64,000 nucleotides of DNA from Vibrio sp. MedPE-SWchi (lineage in GTDB: Bacteria; Pseudomonadota; Gammaproteobacteria; Enterobacterales; Vibrionaceae): assembly GCA_001874155.1 (NCBI GenBank), contig MPDB01000010.1, positions 1 through 64,000 on the forward strand, given 5' to 3'. Positions 1 to 9,881 of this stretch are shown here, in pieces; position 1 is the stretch's first letter, and the number at the start of each line of letters is the position of its first letter. Made by a program: the position numbers and the translations under genes. The notes beneath the pieces are model-generated. The model was not told the DNA's origin and did not search any database. It worked only from the letters and a program-made list of their open reading frames with translations.

Positions 1-1
1 T

Positions 2-1366
2 AAGCACCTTATCAACAAGAAAACTGTAGCGAAGCGAGCTGAAAACATGTTGTGGCACAAACTACCTAAGTCTATCTACTTCCGTCGTGGTAGCCTTCCT
101 ATCGCTCTTGGCGACCTAGAAGGTAAGAAACGCGCATTCCTAGTAACTGACCGTTTCCTATTCAACAACGGCTATGCTGATGATGTTGTTCGCCTTCTTA
201 AAGCACAAGGTATCGAAGTTCAAGTATTCTTCGATGTAGAAGCGGATCCAACGCTATCTGTTGTAGAGAAAGGCGCAGAAGCAATGAAGAGCTTCCAGCC
301 AGACGTTATCCTAGCGCTAGGTGGCGGTTCTCCAATGGATGCGGCTAAGATCATGTGGGTAATGTACGAGCACCCAGACACTCACTTTGAAGAACTAGCA
401 ATGCGCTTTATGGATATCCGTAAACGTATTTACAAGTTCCCTAAAATGGGTCAAAAAGCTGAGCTTGTTTGTATTACGACTACTTCAGGTACAGGTTCAG
501 AAGTTACGCCATTCGCAGTTGTTACAGACGACAAGACTGGTGCTAAGTACCCACTAGCTGATTACGAAATCACGCCAAACATGGCGATCGTTGATGCGAA
601 CCTAGTGATGAACATGCCTAAGTCTCTTACAGCGTTCGGTGGTTACGATGCAGTAACTCATGCTCTTGAAGCTTACGTATCTGTTCTAGCGAACGAGTAC
701 TCAGACGGTCAAGCTCTACAAGCACTTAAGATGCTTAAAGAGTACCTACCATCAAGCTACAAAAATGGTGCGGCTGACCCAATCGCTCGTGAGAAAGTAC
801 ACAACGCAGCAACTATCGCTGGTGTAGCCTTTGCGAACGCATTCCTAGGTGTGTGTCACTCAATGGCTCACAAAATTGGTGCTGAGTTCCACTTACCACA
901 CGGTCTTGCTAACGCACTGCTTATCTCAAACGTTGTACGTTACAACGCGAACGATAACCCAACTAAGCAGACTGCTTTCTCTCAATACGACCGTCCACAA
1001 GCACGTCGTCGTTACGCAGAAGTTGCTGACCACCTAGGCCTAAGCCAAGCTGGTGACCGCACTGCACAGAAGATTGAGCGTCTATTAACTTGGTTAGAAG
1101 AGCTTAAGAAAGATCTAGACATCCCACTGTCTATTCAAGAAGCGGGTGTTAACGAAGCAGACTTCATCGCGAAACTCGATGAACTAGCGGTAGAAGCGTT
1201 TGATGACCAGTGTACTGGTGCAAACCCTCGTTACCCTCTAATTACTGAGCTAAAAGAAGTTCTAACAACGGCTTACTACGGTAAAGCGTACGTTGAAGGT
1301 GAAACTTTCGAAGGCACAACAGTAATCAAGAAAAAAGCTGACCAAAAGCCAGCTAAAAAGAAGTAA
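2..1366 (+). CDS. adhE: Aldehyde-alcohol dehydrogenase AdhE, C-terminal part (5' end outside window)
   Basis: The reading frame is open from base 2, so the gene begins before the window. What remains is the iron-dependent alcohol dehydrogenase half of the bifunctional fermentative enzyme that reduces acetyl-CoA to acetaldehyde and then ethanol with NADH. The first residues (KHLINKKTVAKRAENM) match the linker region of E. coli AdhE nearly exactly. Visible motifs are the NAD-binding GGGSPMDAAK and the metal ligands in DAVTHALEAY, GVCHSMAHKIG and HLPHGLANAL. The ATG at 47 is an internal methionine, not the start. The tail is lysine-rich (KKKADQKPAKKK), as is usual for this protein. A strong terminator follows. 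In E. coli AdhE forms spirosome filaments; nothing here argues against the same. Confidence 0.97.
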   Translation, partial: KHLINKKTVAKRAENMLWHKLPKSIYFRRGSLPIALGDLEGKKRAFLVTDRFLFNNGYADDVVRLLKAQGIEVQVFFDVEADPTLSVVEKGAEAMKSFQPDVILALGGGSPMDAAKIMWVMYEHPDTHFEELAMRFMDIRKRIYKFPKMGQKAELVCITTTSGTGSEVTPFAVVTDDKTGAKYPLADYEITPNMAIVDANLVMNMPKSLTAFGGYDAVTHALEAYVSVLANEYSDGQALQALKMLKEYLPSSYKNGAADPIAREKVHNAATIAGVAFANAFLGVCHSMAHKIGAEFHLPHGLANALLISNVVRYNANDNPTKQTAFSQYDRPQARRRYAEVADHLGLSQAGDRTAQKIERLLTWLEELKKDLDIPLSIQEAGVNEADFIAKLDELAVEAFDDQCTGANPRYPLITELKEVLTTAYYGKAYVEGETFEGTTVIKKKADQKPAKKK

Positions 1367-1416
1367 GATACTTCGTTAAATAGAGAATGTTTCGCTAGCA
1401 CGAAATATTGATTCTA

Positions 1417-1446
1417 AGCCCCGACCTCTTGGTTGGGGCTTTTTTT
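1417..1446 (+). terminator. Intrinsic terminator of adhE
   Basis: AGCCCCGACC (1417-1426), loop TCTT, GGTTGGGGCT (1431-1440): a 10-bp stem with one G-T wobble, followed directly by six T. It lies 50 bases after the adhE stop codon. Confidence 0.92.
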
Positions 1447-1568
1447 ATTCGGTAGAAACCTAGTTTCTTCGAGGAAGATTTTTAATTTGGAATAATGGAT
1501 ATTCCACGTTTTGCTAGTGCGTTTTATACACTCGTCGACTTACGTATACGTCAAACTAGGAAACTGAA

Positions 1569-1958
1569 ATGAAGCAGAAAGCTTTACTCACTGTAACGCT
1601 CTTTTTTGCGATGAGCAGCCATGCCAATTTGATTATCGATAAAAACGGCGTTAATGAGAGAGATTATGTCTTTGACATGTACCAATGTGAAGAGCTATCG
1701 CATCAAGTTCAAAAAGAGATTCGCTCTCATGGAGAGATCGGTGGCACGTTAAAGGGAGCAGCTATAGGCTCTGCTGGGGTGGCTATTGCAGTCGGTTGAG
1801 GCACTGAAGGTGCTAAGAAAGGCGCTGCTGTTGGGCTAGGCGCAGGGGTAATAGGTGGCAGTCGAGACCGTCGACAGAATCAAGCAAACTACGAACAAGA
1901 GCGACAGGCTGTAATGAGAAACTGTATGACCAATAGAGGCTATACCGTGCTGAACTAG
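1569..1958 (+). pseudogene. Glycine-zipper family exported protein, interrupted by in-frame TGA
   Basis: ATG at 1569 opens a frame coding for a signal peptide (MKQKALLTVTLFFAMSSHA), a short cysteine-containing stretch (MYQCEELSHQVQKE) and a Gly/Ala-rich segment. A TGA at 1797-1799 falls in the middle of that segment. Reading past it in the same frame continues the zipper (GTEGAKKGAAVGLGAGVIGG), then a charged RDRRQNQ region and a second cysteine segment (MRNCMTNRGYTVLN) ending at TAG 1956-1958, 129 codons in all. That layout (signal peptide, Cys, glycine zipper, Cys near the C-terminus) matches small Gly-zipper envelope proteins of gammaproteobacteria. The coding signal on both sides of the TGA supports one gene broken by a single-base change, or a sequencing error. 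A truncated product of 76 residues could still be made. It stands alone between adhE and the SulP gene. Confidence 0.7.
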
Positions 1959-2046
1959 GCTGTTAGTAGATGAATGTTCTCATTGGTGATAGTGAAAGAG
2001 TTAAGGACAGGTGACTATTCAATGCTTTACTCGGTACTAAACAACA

Positions 2047-2074
2047 AAAAGGCCTACCTGATGGTAAGCCTTTT
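2047..2074. terminator. Bidirectional terminator between glycine-zipper gene and SulP gene
   Basis: AAAAGGC-C-TACC, loop TGAT, GGTA-A-GCCTTTT: a symmetrical stem with one internal mismatch. T-rich on both outer sides when read in either direction (TTTTGATTTTTC on plus, TTTTTGTTGTTT on minus). It serves the convergent genes on each side. Confidence 0.75.
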
Positions 2075-2101
2075 GATTTTTCAACGGTGAGAGGAATAAG
2101 A

Positions 2102-3661
2102 TTAGCCAGCCAAAATGTCGGTTGCGACTTTGTAGCTCGGGTCCTCTTTCACATTAATTTCAACTAAGCTTCCGGCCTTATGGAGTAGGGCACGACAATC
2201 TGGGCTTAGGTGGCGTAAATGCAGTGTTTTTCCTAGTGTTGAATAGCGTACTGCTAATGTCTCAATGGCTTCGATTGCTGAGTGGTCAGCAACGCGTGAG
2301 CCCGCGAAGTCGACAATGACGTCATCTGGGTCATTTTTAAAATCAAACAATTCTAAGAAATTCGCTGCAGAGCCGAAAAAGATAGGACCATTGATGTGGT
2401 ACTCTTTCGAACCTTCTTCATTTACCTTACTGCTCGCGTAGATGTGTTTCGCGTGTTCCCAAGCAAACATGAGAGCAGAAACGATAACACCAACCGCAAC
2501 CGCAATCGCAAGGTCGGTAAGTACTGTTACGATAGTAACGAGCACGATAACAAAGAAATCTTGCTTAGGTACGCGGCGTGCAAGCTTAAACGTTGCCCAT
2601 TCGAAAGTACCGATAACCACCATAAACATAACCCCAACAAGTGCAGCCAGTGGGATCATCTCGATCAGTGCAGCAGCAAATAGGATAAATATCAGTAGTG
2701 CGACGGCTGCGACAATACCTGAAAGACGACCACGACCACCTGAGTTAACGTTAATCATCGATTGACCGATCATTGCACAACCACCCATCGCGCCAAATAC
2801 CGAACAAGTAACGTTAGCAAGACCTTGGCCAACACATTCACGATTTGATTGACCGCGTGTGTTGGTCATTTCGTCAAGTACAGTAAGCGTTAGTAGAGAT
2901 TCGATCAGACCGATAGCCGCAAGAATAATGGCGTAAGGTAAGATAATCTGAAATGTCTCAAAGTTAAACGGTACCATCGGAATAGAGAATGTTGGCAGTG
3001 AACCTGCCAGTGTGGCATTTTCATCGCCTGACATCGTGCGAAGGAAGTCAACCACCGTATTGGTTTCTAATCCAAAGCCCATCACGATGAGTGTCACTGT
3101 AACAATCGCAACGAGTGAAGAAGGTACAGCAGTCGTTAGCTTAGGTAGGAAGTGAATGATTGCCATTGTCAGCGCTACCAGGCCTAACATGACCATCATT
3201 TCACCTTGTGGTAACCAGTCTAAAACTCCAGAAGCATCAGGTGTTTTAAATTGCCCAAGCTGCGCGAGGAAAATAACGATAGCTAACCCATTAACAAACC
3301 CGATCATTACAGGGTGTGGCACCATGCGAATGAATTTACCGAGTTTAAAGAGTCCGGCCGAAATTTGAAGTAAACCGGCAAGCATGATTGCGGCAAAAAG
3401 GTACTGAACACCATGGGTTGCAACCAGGCTAACCATGACAACGGCCATAGCACCTGTAGCACCAGAAATCATGCCTGGTCTGCCGCCGAATATCGACGTG
3501 ATTAGGCCAACGATAAATGCAGCGTAAAGACCAACCATAGGGTCGACACCAGCAACAAATGCAAAGGCAACAGCTTCAGGAACAAGCGCTAACGCAACGG
3601 TCAGCCCGGAAAGGACGTCATTTTTTACGGAGTGCTTAGAAAATTGTGGGAATTCAAACAT
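2102..3661 (-). CDS. SulP family inorganic anion transporter with STAS domain
   Basis: 519-residue inner-membrane transporter. The N-terminal 400 or so residues carry about a dozen hydrophobic helices and SulP features such as [25 protein letters not shown] near residue 30 and the [14 protein letters not shown] block around residues 60-73. The last 110 residues form a cytoplasmic STAS domain ([19 protein letters not shown] region). SulP proteins move sulfate, bicarbonate or dicarboxylates, and the substrate cannot be read from the sequence. It is monocistronic, with its own promoter region (3662-3880) on the right and a bidirectional terminator on the left. A gene of this family sits between adhE and rne in other vibrios, so it is a conserved neighbour and not an insertion. 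Confidence 0.93.
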   Translation of the reverse strand: MFEFPQFSKHSVKNDVLSGLTVALALVPEAVAFAFVAGVDPMVGLYAAFIVGLITSIFGGRPGMISGATGAMAVVMVSLVATHGVQYLFAAIMLAGLLQISAGLFKLGKFIRMVPHPVMIGFVNGLAIVIFLAQLGQFKTPDASGVLDWLPQGEMMVMLGLVALTMAIIHFLPKLTTAVPSSLVAIVTVTLIVMGFGLETNTVVDFLRTMSGDENATLAGSLPTFSIPMVPFNFETFQIILPYAIILAAIGLIESLLTLTVLDEMTNTRGQSNRECVGQGLANVTCSVFGAMGGCAMIGQSMINVNSGGRGRLSGIVAAVALLIFILFAAALIEMIPLAALVGVMFMVVIGTFEWATFKLARRVPKQDFFVIVLVTIVTVLTDLAIAVAVGVIVSALMFAWEHAKHIYASSKVNEEGSKEYHINGPIFFGSAANFLELFDFKNDPDDVIVDFAGSRVADHSAIEAIETLAVRYSTLGKTLHLRHLSPDCRALLHKAGSLVEINVKEDPSYKVATDILAG

Positions 3662-3880
3662 GATTACTCAGTATCGTCAGTTATGGGTTTATCCTTAAAC
3701 AACACTTCCCTATTAATCCTTAAGCAAGATTGGGCAAAATAACAGATAGACTAACAATCTATATTGAAGTGTGAGTAAGTGTTAATAAGTATGAATCGGC
3801 GCATGCTACCGAAAAGTGTGATTAAGTTCAATGATTAACCTAGTATAGATGACTTTCATTATTAGCTAATTTGATTAAGC

Positions 3881-3907
3881 AAAAAAAAGGCTGCTCGAAA
3901 GCAGCCT
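3881..3907 (-). terminator. Intrinsic terminator of rne
   Basis: Read on the minus strand: AGGCTGC, loop TTTCGA, GCAGCCT, followed by eight T. It lies 34 bases beyond the rne stop codon. Confidence 0.9.
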
Positions 3908-3940
3908 GATTCATCTATCTAAGCGTTTAAACCGCGTGGC

Positions 3941-6900
3941 TTAGTAGCCTTGAGGCTTGGTCATTCCTGAGCCTGCTTGACTGCGTGCAACTTGACTTCC
4001 CGCACCTTTTGGCTCGTAGCGTTCCGATTTAAACGGCATCGCTACAACCTCAATCTCTTTAATTTCTTGAGGACCAGGCGCTTTTGTCATTCCAGAGGTT
4101 GCATGAGCTTTGATCTGAATACCTTTTGTTGAAGGTGCTTTAGCTGGAGAAGCTATTGGCGCTTCTTCAACAGGCGTTTCAACAACGATTGCTGGTTCAG
4201 CAACCACTTGAGTTTCAGCTTCCACTTCTAGCTTGTCTTCGACAGTTTCGGCAATCGGAGCAGCCACTTCTTCTGCAACAGGTGCAGACTCAACCGCATC
4301 AGTTACTTGCTCTACTGTTTCCGTGGTAACTGTTTCAGCTTGAACTGGAGCAACCTCGGCAACCGTCTTCACTTCTTCAACAGCTGCAGCTACTGATGAA
4401 GGCTCTTGGTTTAGCATTGTAGGGCGTAGTACAATTTTACCCATTGCCATCTCAGGCATAGCAAAACCAGAAAGAGTGTTTGGCTGTTGTGCGATTTCCA
4501 CATCAGCTTGTGACTCTTGCTTACGCTTGCTAGCTGGTTTAGCTAGGTCATAACGAGGCATCACTTTACCCATTGCCATCTCTGGAGAGGCAACACCACC
4601 TTTACGTAGGCGGAATGGGTTAGGACGGCGATCGCGTCCACGACGACGACGTTGACCACTTGCACGAAGGTGACGTGGAGAACGGCGATTGCGACGTTGC
4701 TTCGGCTGCTCTTCTTGAGTCGCGTCATTTGCCTCAATATTCGCCTCTACTTGCTCAGCGACCGCAGCAGAGATCTCTTCAGCTTTTGCTTCTTCTTGCT
4801 GTTGAGCTTTAACACGAACTTTTTTGCTCAACTGACGGCGTTGACGGCGCTCTTTGATTTTTGCTTGCTTAGCATCAGTGCGAGCTTCTTGACGCTCATT
4901 CTGTGCATCTGCAGCGATTTGCTGACCTTGCTCGGCAACTTTCGTGTTTTTAACTTCTTCACGGTTGTTGCGACGATCATTTCTAGGCTTGCGATTGTTA
5001 GGCTTACGTTCTTGTTTTGCCTTCTCATCACCAGCATTGGCCGTATTACCAGTAGTCGCTTGCTCTTCACGAGCAGGTTTACGCTTGTTACGATCGCGGT
5101 TATCTCTATTCTCACGATTATCGCGATTGTTACGACGACGCTGATCATTACGATTACGACGAGGGCGCGTATTGCGTTGCTCAGCAGGCTTCTCTTCTTT
5201 CACTTCTTCTTTTGCTTCTTCTGGCGAGCCAGAGAAGAAATCGCTCAACGCTTTGAGCATACGTGAAATAAGGCCAGGTTCTGTTTTCTCAGCCTTCGCT
5301 TCTACTTTAGGCGCTTCAGCCGCTTTAGGTGCAGGCGCTGGGGTAGCAGCCGTTTGAGCTGGAGACGTAAACCCTTTTAGAGCGGGCTCTTCAATCTTGC
5401 GCAGTTTTACTTCTTGTTCTGCTGGTTCTTTGCTTTCTGCTTCTTTCAGAGCATCTAGCTTTTTAGGGAGCAGGTAAGAAAGTAGGTCAAATTCTTCGCC
5501 TTCGCGAACACGGATCACTTCAAAGTGAGGGGTTTCCATATCTGAATTTGGAACGACCGTGATCTTCACTTCTTGATTCTTCTCAATGTGGTTCACTGAG
5601 CGACGCTTTTCGTTGAGCAAGTAAGAAGCAATTGGAACAGGTACGACAGCTAAAACTTGAGCTGTGTTGTCTTTAAGCGCTTCTTCTTCGATAAGACGAA
5701 GAACAGAAAGGGCTAAAGATTCATTATCACGAACAACACCAGTACCTGTACAACGCGGACAGATATGGTGGCTTGCTTCAGCGAGTGAAGGGCTCAGGCG
5801 TTGACGAGACATTTCTAGCAGACCAAAGCGCGAGATACGACCAATTTGGACGCGAGCACGGTCAAGACGAACAGCATCACGTAAACGGTTTTCTACTTCA
5901 CGCTGGTGACGAACGGGCGTCATATCGATGAAGTCGATAACAACCAGGCCACCTAGGTCGCGTAGACGCAATTGACGAGCGATTTCGTCTGCTGCTTCTA
6001 GGTTGGTATTCAGCGCTGTTTCTTCGATGTCTCCGCCTTTTGTTGCACGAGCAGAGTTAATATCGATAGACGTCAGTGCTTCTGTCGGGTCAATAACGAT
6101 TGAACCACCAGATGGTAGACGAACTTCACGTTGGAAAGCTGATTCAATCTGGCTTTCGATTTGGTAATGGCTAAAGAGTGGGACTTCACCATCGTATTTC
6201 TTAACTCGGCTAACAAAATCAGGGCGAATTAGGCGGATGTGCTCCAATGCTCGCTCATAGATAGTGTTGCTATCAATAAGGATCTCACCAATATCACGAC
6301 GTAAGTAGTCACGAATTGCGCGAACAATTACGTTACTTTCTTGGTGAATAAGAAGAGGCGCTGAGTTGCTGTCAGATGCTTGTTTGATAGCACCCCAGTG
6401 GTTCAGTAGAACGTTTAAATCCCACTCTAGCTCTTCTGCACTTTTACCTACACCTGCAGTACGAACAATCAATCCCATTCCTTGAGGAAGGTCTAGAGTG
6501 CTCAAAGCCGCTTTTAGTTGAGTGCGTTCATCCCCTTCGATACGGCGAGAAATACCGCCAGCTCGTGGGTTATTTGGCATAAGAACAAGGTAACTGCCCG
6601 CAAGTGAAACAAAAGTGGTTAGCGCAGCACCTTTGCTACCACGCTCTTCTTTTTCAACTTGAACGATGACTTCTTGTCCTTCCTTTAATACCTCTTTGAT
6701 ATTAGGACGGCCTTGGTATGTGTAACCAGCAGGGAAGTATTCGCGAGCAATTTCTTTTAGAGGAAGGAAACCGTGTCTCTCGGCACCATAATCGACAAAT
6801 GCAGCTTCTAAACTTGGTTCGATACGGGTGATACGGCCTTTATAGATATTTGCTTTCTTTGATTCGTGTCCAGGACTTTCAATATCTAAATCAAACAGTC

Positions 6901-6967
6901 GTTGACCATCCACCAAAGCAACACGCAACTCTTCTTTTTGAGTTGCGTTGATTAACATTCTTTTCAT
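3941..6967 (-). CDS. rne: Ribonuclease E
   Basis: 1008-residue essential endoribonuclease that starts mRNA decay and processes 5S rRNA and tRNA; it is the scaffold of the RNA degradosome at the inner membrane. The N-terminal half (about residues 1-520) is the catalytic region: an S1 RNA-binding domain near residues 37-119 ([20 protein letters not shown]), a 5'-sensor and RNase H-like part, the DNase I-like active site ([19 protein letters not shown] and VVIDFIDM), and the zinc link CPRCTGTG near residue 400. The C-terminal half is disordered: an Arg/Asn-rich RNA-binding tract ([18 protein letters not shown] region), then acidic valine-rich sequence. Two copies of a PEMAMGK motif (near residues 797 and 836) and two GMTK motifs (near residues 957 and 1001) stand out as likely partner-binding microdomains. 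It has its own long leader and a strong terminator. Confidence 0.97.
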   Translation of the reverse strand: MKRMLINATQKEELRVALVDGQRLFDLDIESPGHESKKANIYKGRITRIEPSLEAAFVDYGAERHGFLPLKEIAREYFPAGYTYQGRPNIKEVLKEGQEVIVQVEKEERGSKGAALTTFVSLAGSYLVLMPNNPRAGGISRRIEGDERTQLKAALSTLDLPQGMGLIVRTAGVGKSAEELEWDLNVLLNHWGAIKQASDSNSAPLLIHQESNVIVRAIRDYLRRDIGEILIDSNTIYERALEHIRLIRPDFVSRVKKYDGEVPLFSHYQIESQIESAFQREVRLPSGGSIVIDPTEALTSIDINSARATKGGDIEETALNTNLEAADEIARQLRLRDLGGLVVIDFIDMTPVRHQREVENRLRDAVRLDRARVQIGRISRFGLLEMSRQRLSPSLAEASHHICPRCTGTGVVRDNESLALSVLRLIEEEALKDNTAQVLAVVPVPIASYLLNEKRRSVNHIEKNQEVKITVVPNSDMETPHFEVIRVREGEEFDLLSYLLPKKLDALKEAESKEPAEQEVKLRKIEEPALKGFTSPAQTAATPAPAPKAAEAPKVEAKAEKTEPGLISRMLKALSDFFSGSPEEAKEEVKEEKPAEQRNTRPRRNRNDQRRRNNRDNRENRDNRDRNKRKPAREEQATTGNTANAGDEKAKQERKPNNRKPRNDRRNNREEVKNTKVAEQGQQIAADAQNERQEARTDAKQAKIKERRQRRQLSKKVRVKAQQQEEAKAEEISAAVAEQVEANIEANDATQEEQPKQRRNRRSPRHLRASGQRRRRGRDRRPNPFRLRKGGVASPEMAMGKVMPRYDLAKPASKRKQESQADVEIAQQPNTLSGFAMPEMAMGKIVLRPTMLNQEPSSVAAAVEEVKTVAEVAPVQAETVTTETVEQVTDAVESAPVAEEVAAPIAETVEDKLEVEAETQVVAEPAIVVETPVEEAPIASPAKAPSTKGIQIKAHATSGMTKAPGPQEIKEIEVVAMPFKSERYEPKGAGSQVARSQAGSGMTKPQGY

Positions 6968-7330
6968 TTAATAATCTCGTTATCTTTCTTTATATTGATT
7001 GTGCTTATTGCTTTAGTTCGTTTTCACGGTGCCAGATCCCATGGCTAAAAAGTGCAGCCTCCCGGCTGGAGGGGATGCTCTGTGGGCACGTCAGTTGTCA
7101 CAAACATGATGCTTGTGACCCGCGAGTTGCGGAGAATACTCAGCATGAAAATACGACGAGTAGGCAATAAGTTTGACTAAATTCAATAGAGTCTTACGCC
7201 AGTTGCGGCACTATGAAATGAAGTGATCTACTCGGTTAACTGTGCGACTTCGTACTTGATTTTGTTTAAATAATCATCAAAGCAAGAATAGCAGCTGTGA
7301 ACTATAGCAGTGCAAAGAAATCACAGCAAT
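6968..7330 (-). promoter_or_regulatory. rne 5' leader, candidate autoregulatory (rne5-type) RNA, within the 596-base gap to rluC
   Basis: The rne mRNA has a long untranslated leader. On this strand several hairpins are visible: GTCACAAGC / GTTTGTGAC (7097-7119), CCGC / GCGG (7120-7132), and CCTCC / GGAGG (7058-7072) inside a wider GTGC / GCAC pairing (7052-7089). In enterobacteria the rne leader folds into hairpins that RNase E itself cuts to limit its own synthesis; this region has the right place, length and structure, but I cannot align it to that family by eye. The rest of the gap (7331-7563) is A/T-rich, holds no convincing gene, and should contain the divergent rne and rluC promoters. 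Confidence 0.55.
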
Positions 7331-7563
7331 CTGCTTTGTTATAAACAGGCAAAAAAAAACGAAGCGCTTAAGTTAATGAATGCGCTATTCGATTGTTTTT
7401 GAAGCGTTTTGGCGCTGAAGCTAGCGAATGATACTTGGGGTGTTTGTTTTTTATCCACAGCTTCTATATTGGTGCTACTAAAGTAGTATGTGTGTGCTAT
7501 TTCATTCCGAGGAGATTGAGAATAATGGTAAAAATTGCAGAGTTTGGATGATACACTTACCAA

Positions 7564-8514
7564 ATGAGTGAAATTAGAACTAAAGTCCAGTTTGTCGACA
7601 TTGACGACGACATGGCGGGTCAGCGAATAGATAACTTCTTACGCAACCAATTGAAAAACCTTCCTAAAAGCATGATTTATAGAATTGTGCGCAAGGGTGA
7701 GGTGAGAGTAAATAAAAAACGCATAAAGGCAGAATATAAGCTGCAACCAGGGGATATTGTCCGAATTCCACCAGTCACACTGGAAGAGAAAAATGATGAA
7801 CCAGTGATCAGTACTAAGTTGAACAAGGTTGCTTCTCTTGAAAGCAATATCATTTTTGAAGATGATCACGTTTTGATTTTGAATAAGCCGTCAGGCCTTG
7901 CTGTTCATGGTGGTAGTGGACTTAAGTTCGGTGCTATTGAGGCTCTTCGAGCTTTACGCCCGACAGCGAGATTCCTTGAATTAGTTCATCGTATTGATCG
8001 TGATACTTCCGGTATTTTATTGGTAGCAAAGAAACGTTCTGCATTGCGACACCTGCAAGCTCAGTTTCGAGAGAAAACAGTTAAAAAATTCTATTTTGCT
8101 TTGGTCATGGGGCAGTGGAAGGCAACTTGTAAAGCCATTAATGCCCCTTTGTTGAAAAACGAAGTGAACAGTATCGTACGTGTAAACCCGAAAGGGAAAG
8201 CGTCAGAGACTCGATTCAAGATTCTTGAGAAATTCGATGAAGCGACGTTGATTCAAGCCAGTCCGATTACCGGTCGAACGCACCAAATTCGTGTTCATAC
8301 CCAGTATGCTGGGCACCCAATCGCTTGGGATGATCGTTATGGCGATCGTCGATTTGATGCCTATACCGGAAAGTGTGGCTTAGATCGATTGTTCTTACAC
8401 GCTGCAAACATCAAGTTTGTTCACCCTTCAACTGAGAACGTCGTTGATATCAGTGCGCCGCTCGAGTCGAAAATGGAACGCGTGCTGAAGTCTTTGCGAA
8501 GCACCAATTTATAG
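7564..8514 (+). CDS. rluC: 23S rRNA pseudouridine synthase RluC
   Basis: 316 residues. It converts uridines 955, 2504 and 2580 of 23S rRNA (E. coli numbering) to pseudouridine. An N-terminal S4 RNA-binding domain (about residues 15-75, AGQRIDNFLRNQL) is followed by the RluA-type catalytic domain with the signature LVHRIDRDTSG; its catalytic aspartate is residue 145. TGRTHQIRVH near residue 240 is a further family signature. It is transcribed away from rne, as in most gammaproteobacteria. The ATG at 7564 puts the S4 domain at the expected distance. Confidence 0.96.
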   Translation: MSEIRTKVQFVDIDDDMAGQRIDNFLRNQLKNLPKSMIYRIVRKGEVRVNKKRIKAEYKLQPGDIVRIPPVTLEEKNDEPVISTKLNKVASLESNIIFEDDHVLILNKPSGLAVHGGSGLKFGAIEALRALRPTARFLELVHRIDRDTSGILLVAKKRSALRHLQAQFREKTVKKFYFALVMGQWKATCKAINAPLLKNEVNSIVRVNPKGKASETRFKILEKFDEATLIQASPITGRTHQIRVHTQYAGHPIAWDDRYGDRRFDAYTGKCGLDRLFLHAANIKFVHPSTENVVDISAPLESKMERVLKSLRSTNL

Positions 8515-8529
8515 TAACATTCGTTCATC

Positions 8530-8555
8530 GTTTCCCTTGAGCATTCGAGGGAAAC
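8530..8555. other. Strong hairpin between convergent rluC and yceF
   Basis: GTTTCCCTTGA, loop GCAT, TCGAGGGAAAC: 11 paired positions with one wobble. Neither side has a T run, so it is not a standard intrinsic terminator. It may block 3'-5' exonucleases for both convergent transcripts. Confidence 0.5.
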
Positions 8556-8577
8556 AACTCTTACTCGGTTCGAACAT

Positions 8578-9162
8578 TTAAGCTAAGACGTTAAAGCCTT
8601 GGTTATTTAGCAATGTAATCAAGTCGATGAGTGGTAACCCAACTAATGCGTTGGGATCTTTTCCTTCCAGACTGTCAAACAATGCAATTCCAAGCCCTTC
8701 AGACTTAAAGCTCCCTGCGCAATAAAAGGGTTGCTCTTTGTCAACATAGCTTTCGATGGTCGCTCTATCCAATTGGCGAAAATGAACGTTAAATTCATCA
8801 ACAATCGTTTCACTGCTTTGAGTCGAGGTGTTGTAGAGCGACAATCCGGTGTAGAACGTGATGGTTTTTCCACTTTGAGCCATCAGTTGGTCAATCGCAT
8901 TTTCTCTGTTTAATGGCTTACCAACGATAGCGCCGTTGATTACGCAGACTTGGTCACTGCCGATAATCAAACTTGGCGTGAGCGTGACGCAAGACTTTGC
9001 TTTCGTTTCGGCTAATCTCGCAACCAAGTTCCGTGGTGTTTCGTTTGGTAATGGGGTCTCGTCGCAAGTGGGGCTCACGGTTGAAAACGGTATATTGAGT
9101 TTATTGAGAAGTGCTTGCCTAAATGGTGAGGTTGACGCCAATAATAGTTGGTAATTGTGCAT
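8578..9162 (-). CDS. yceF: Maf-type nucleotide pyrophosphatase, YceF subfamily
   Basis: 194 residues from the chosen start. Maf proteins hydrolyse non-canonical or modified nucleoside triphosphates; the YceF branch prefers 7-methyl-GTP. Family motifs are LLASTSPFRQALL at the N-terminus, DETP near residue 33, IIGSDQVCVINGAIVGKP in the middle and CAGSFKSEGLG toward the C-terminus. A longer frame opens at 9198, but the ATG at 9162 gives the N-terminus expected for the family (MHNYQLLLASTSP); neither start has a clear Shine-Dalgarno site. It is divergent from yceD, as in E. coli where yceF, yceD and rpmF are neighbours. Confidence 0.93.
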   Translation of the reverse strand: MHNYQLLLASTSPFRQALLNKLNIPFSTVSPTCDETPLPNETPRNLVARLAETKAKSCVTLTPSLIIGSDQVCVINGAIVGKPLNRENAIDQLMAQSGKTITFYTGLSLYNTSTQSSETIVDEFNVHFRQLDRATIESYVDKEQPFYCAGSFKSEGLGIALFDSLEGKDPNALVGLPLIDLITLLNNQGFNVLA

Positions 9163-9309
9163 ATTTAGATACAATGTGAAGGTTTTAGACCACAGCATAA
9201 CTTAATCGGAGCTGTGGTTTATAATTCTCTCTCTTGAAAGGCAAAAAAGTGCAACTTTTTCACCTTTTTCTTTGACTAAACGTATTTTGAAAGATAAGAT
9301 TCGCGCCCT

Positions 9310-9837
9310 ATGCAAAAGGTAAAAATACAACGCACGGTTCATCCTGCAAAAACAGCCCAACGAAGAACAGACATCGATGGCATCATCCAAGTCAGTCTTC
9401 TAAAGCGTTTAAAGGAAGCAACCGAAGGCGTTAAACGCGACGCAGAAGTCTCAATGTCATTTGGGCTTGATGAACAGCGACTCGTAGTTATCTCTGGTAA
9501 AGCTAACGTCGATGTCGACTTGGAATGTCAACGCTGTAATGAGGTTTTCACACACAGTTGTGAAGTCCAATTCACTTATACTCCTTCTAACGAGAAGAGT
9601 GAAGAGGAAGCACCGGAAGAGTACGATTTGGTAGATCTGAACGAGTACGGTGAGTTAGACCTTATTGAGTTAGTTGAAGATGAGTTCATCTTAAGTTTGC
9701 CTCAAATTGCAATGCATGACGAAGCTGATTGTAGCGTTGATTCAAATAACATGGTGTTTGGTGAGATTCCTGAAGAAATAATTGAGGAAGAAAAAAAACC
9801 GAACCCCTTTGATGTCTTAAAAAACTTAAAGAGCTAA
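9310..9837 (+). CDS. yceD: DUF177 protein YceD (23S rRNA accumulation protein)
   Basis: 175 residues, first gene of the rpmF-plsX-fab cluster. The YceD family is needed for normal 23S rRNA levels in bacteria and plant chloroplasts, but its biochemical role is not settled. The central CQRC motif with a later cysteine (SCEV) and the very acidic second half (EEEAPEEYDLVDLNEYGELD region) are family features, as is the terminal NPFDVLKNLK. It is followed after 44 bases by rpmF, the standard arrangement in bacteria. Confidence 0.93.
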   Translation: MQKVKIQRTVHPAKTAQRRTDIDGIIQVSLLKRLKEATEGVKRDAEVSMSFGLDEQRLVVISGKANVDVDLECQRCNEVFTHSCEVQFTYTPSNEKSEEEAPEEYDLVDLNEYGELDLIELVEDEFILSLPQIAMHDEADCSVDSNNMVFGEIPEEIIEEEKKPNPFDVLKNLKS

Positions 9838-9881
9838 CTTACAAGTAAGTATCTTTAGGAATTTACATAGGAGTAGGGTCA

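Noticed and set aside
1797..1799. TGA read as selenocysteine
   Set aside because: The protein is a structural glycine-zipper type with no redox motif, and no SECIS-like hairpin directly follows.
4652..5266. 204-codon open frame on the plus strand inside rne
   Set aside because: It is antisense to the Arg/Lys/Glu-rich RNase E tail, whose codon bias removes stop codons on the other strand; the translation is low-complexity and has no ribosome site.
7339..7563. 74-codon frame on the minus strand between rne and rluC
   Set aside because: No ribosome site, no recognisable domain, and it covers the divergent promoter region.
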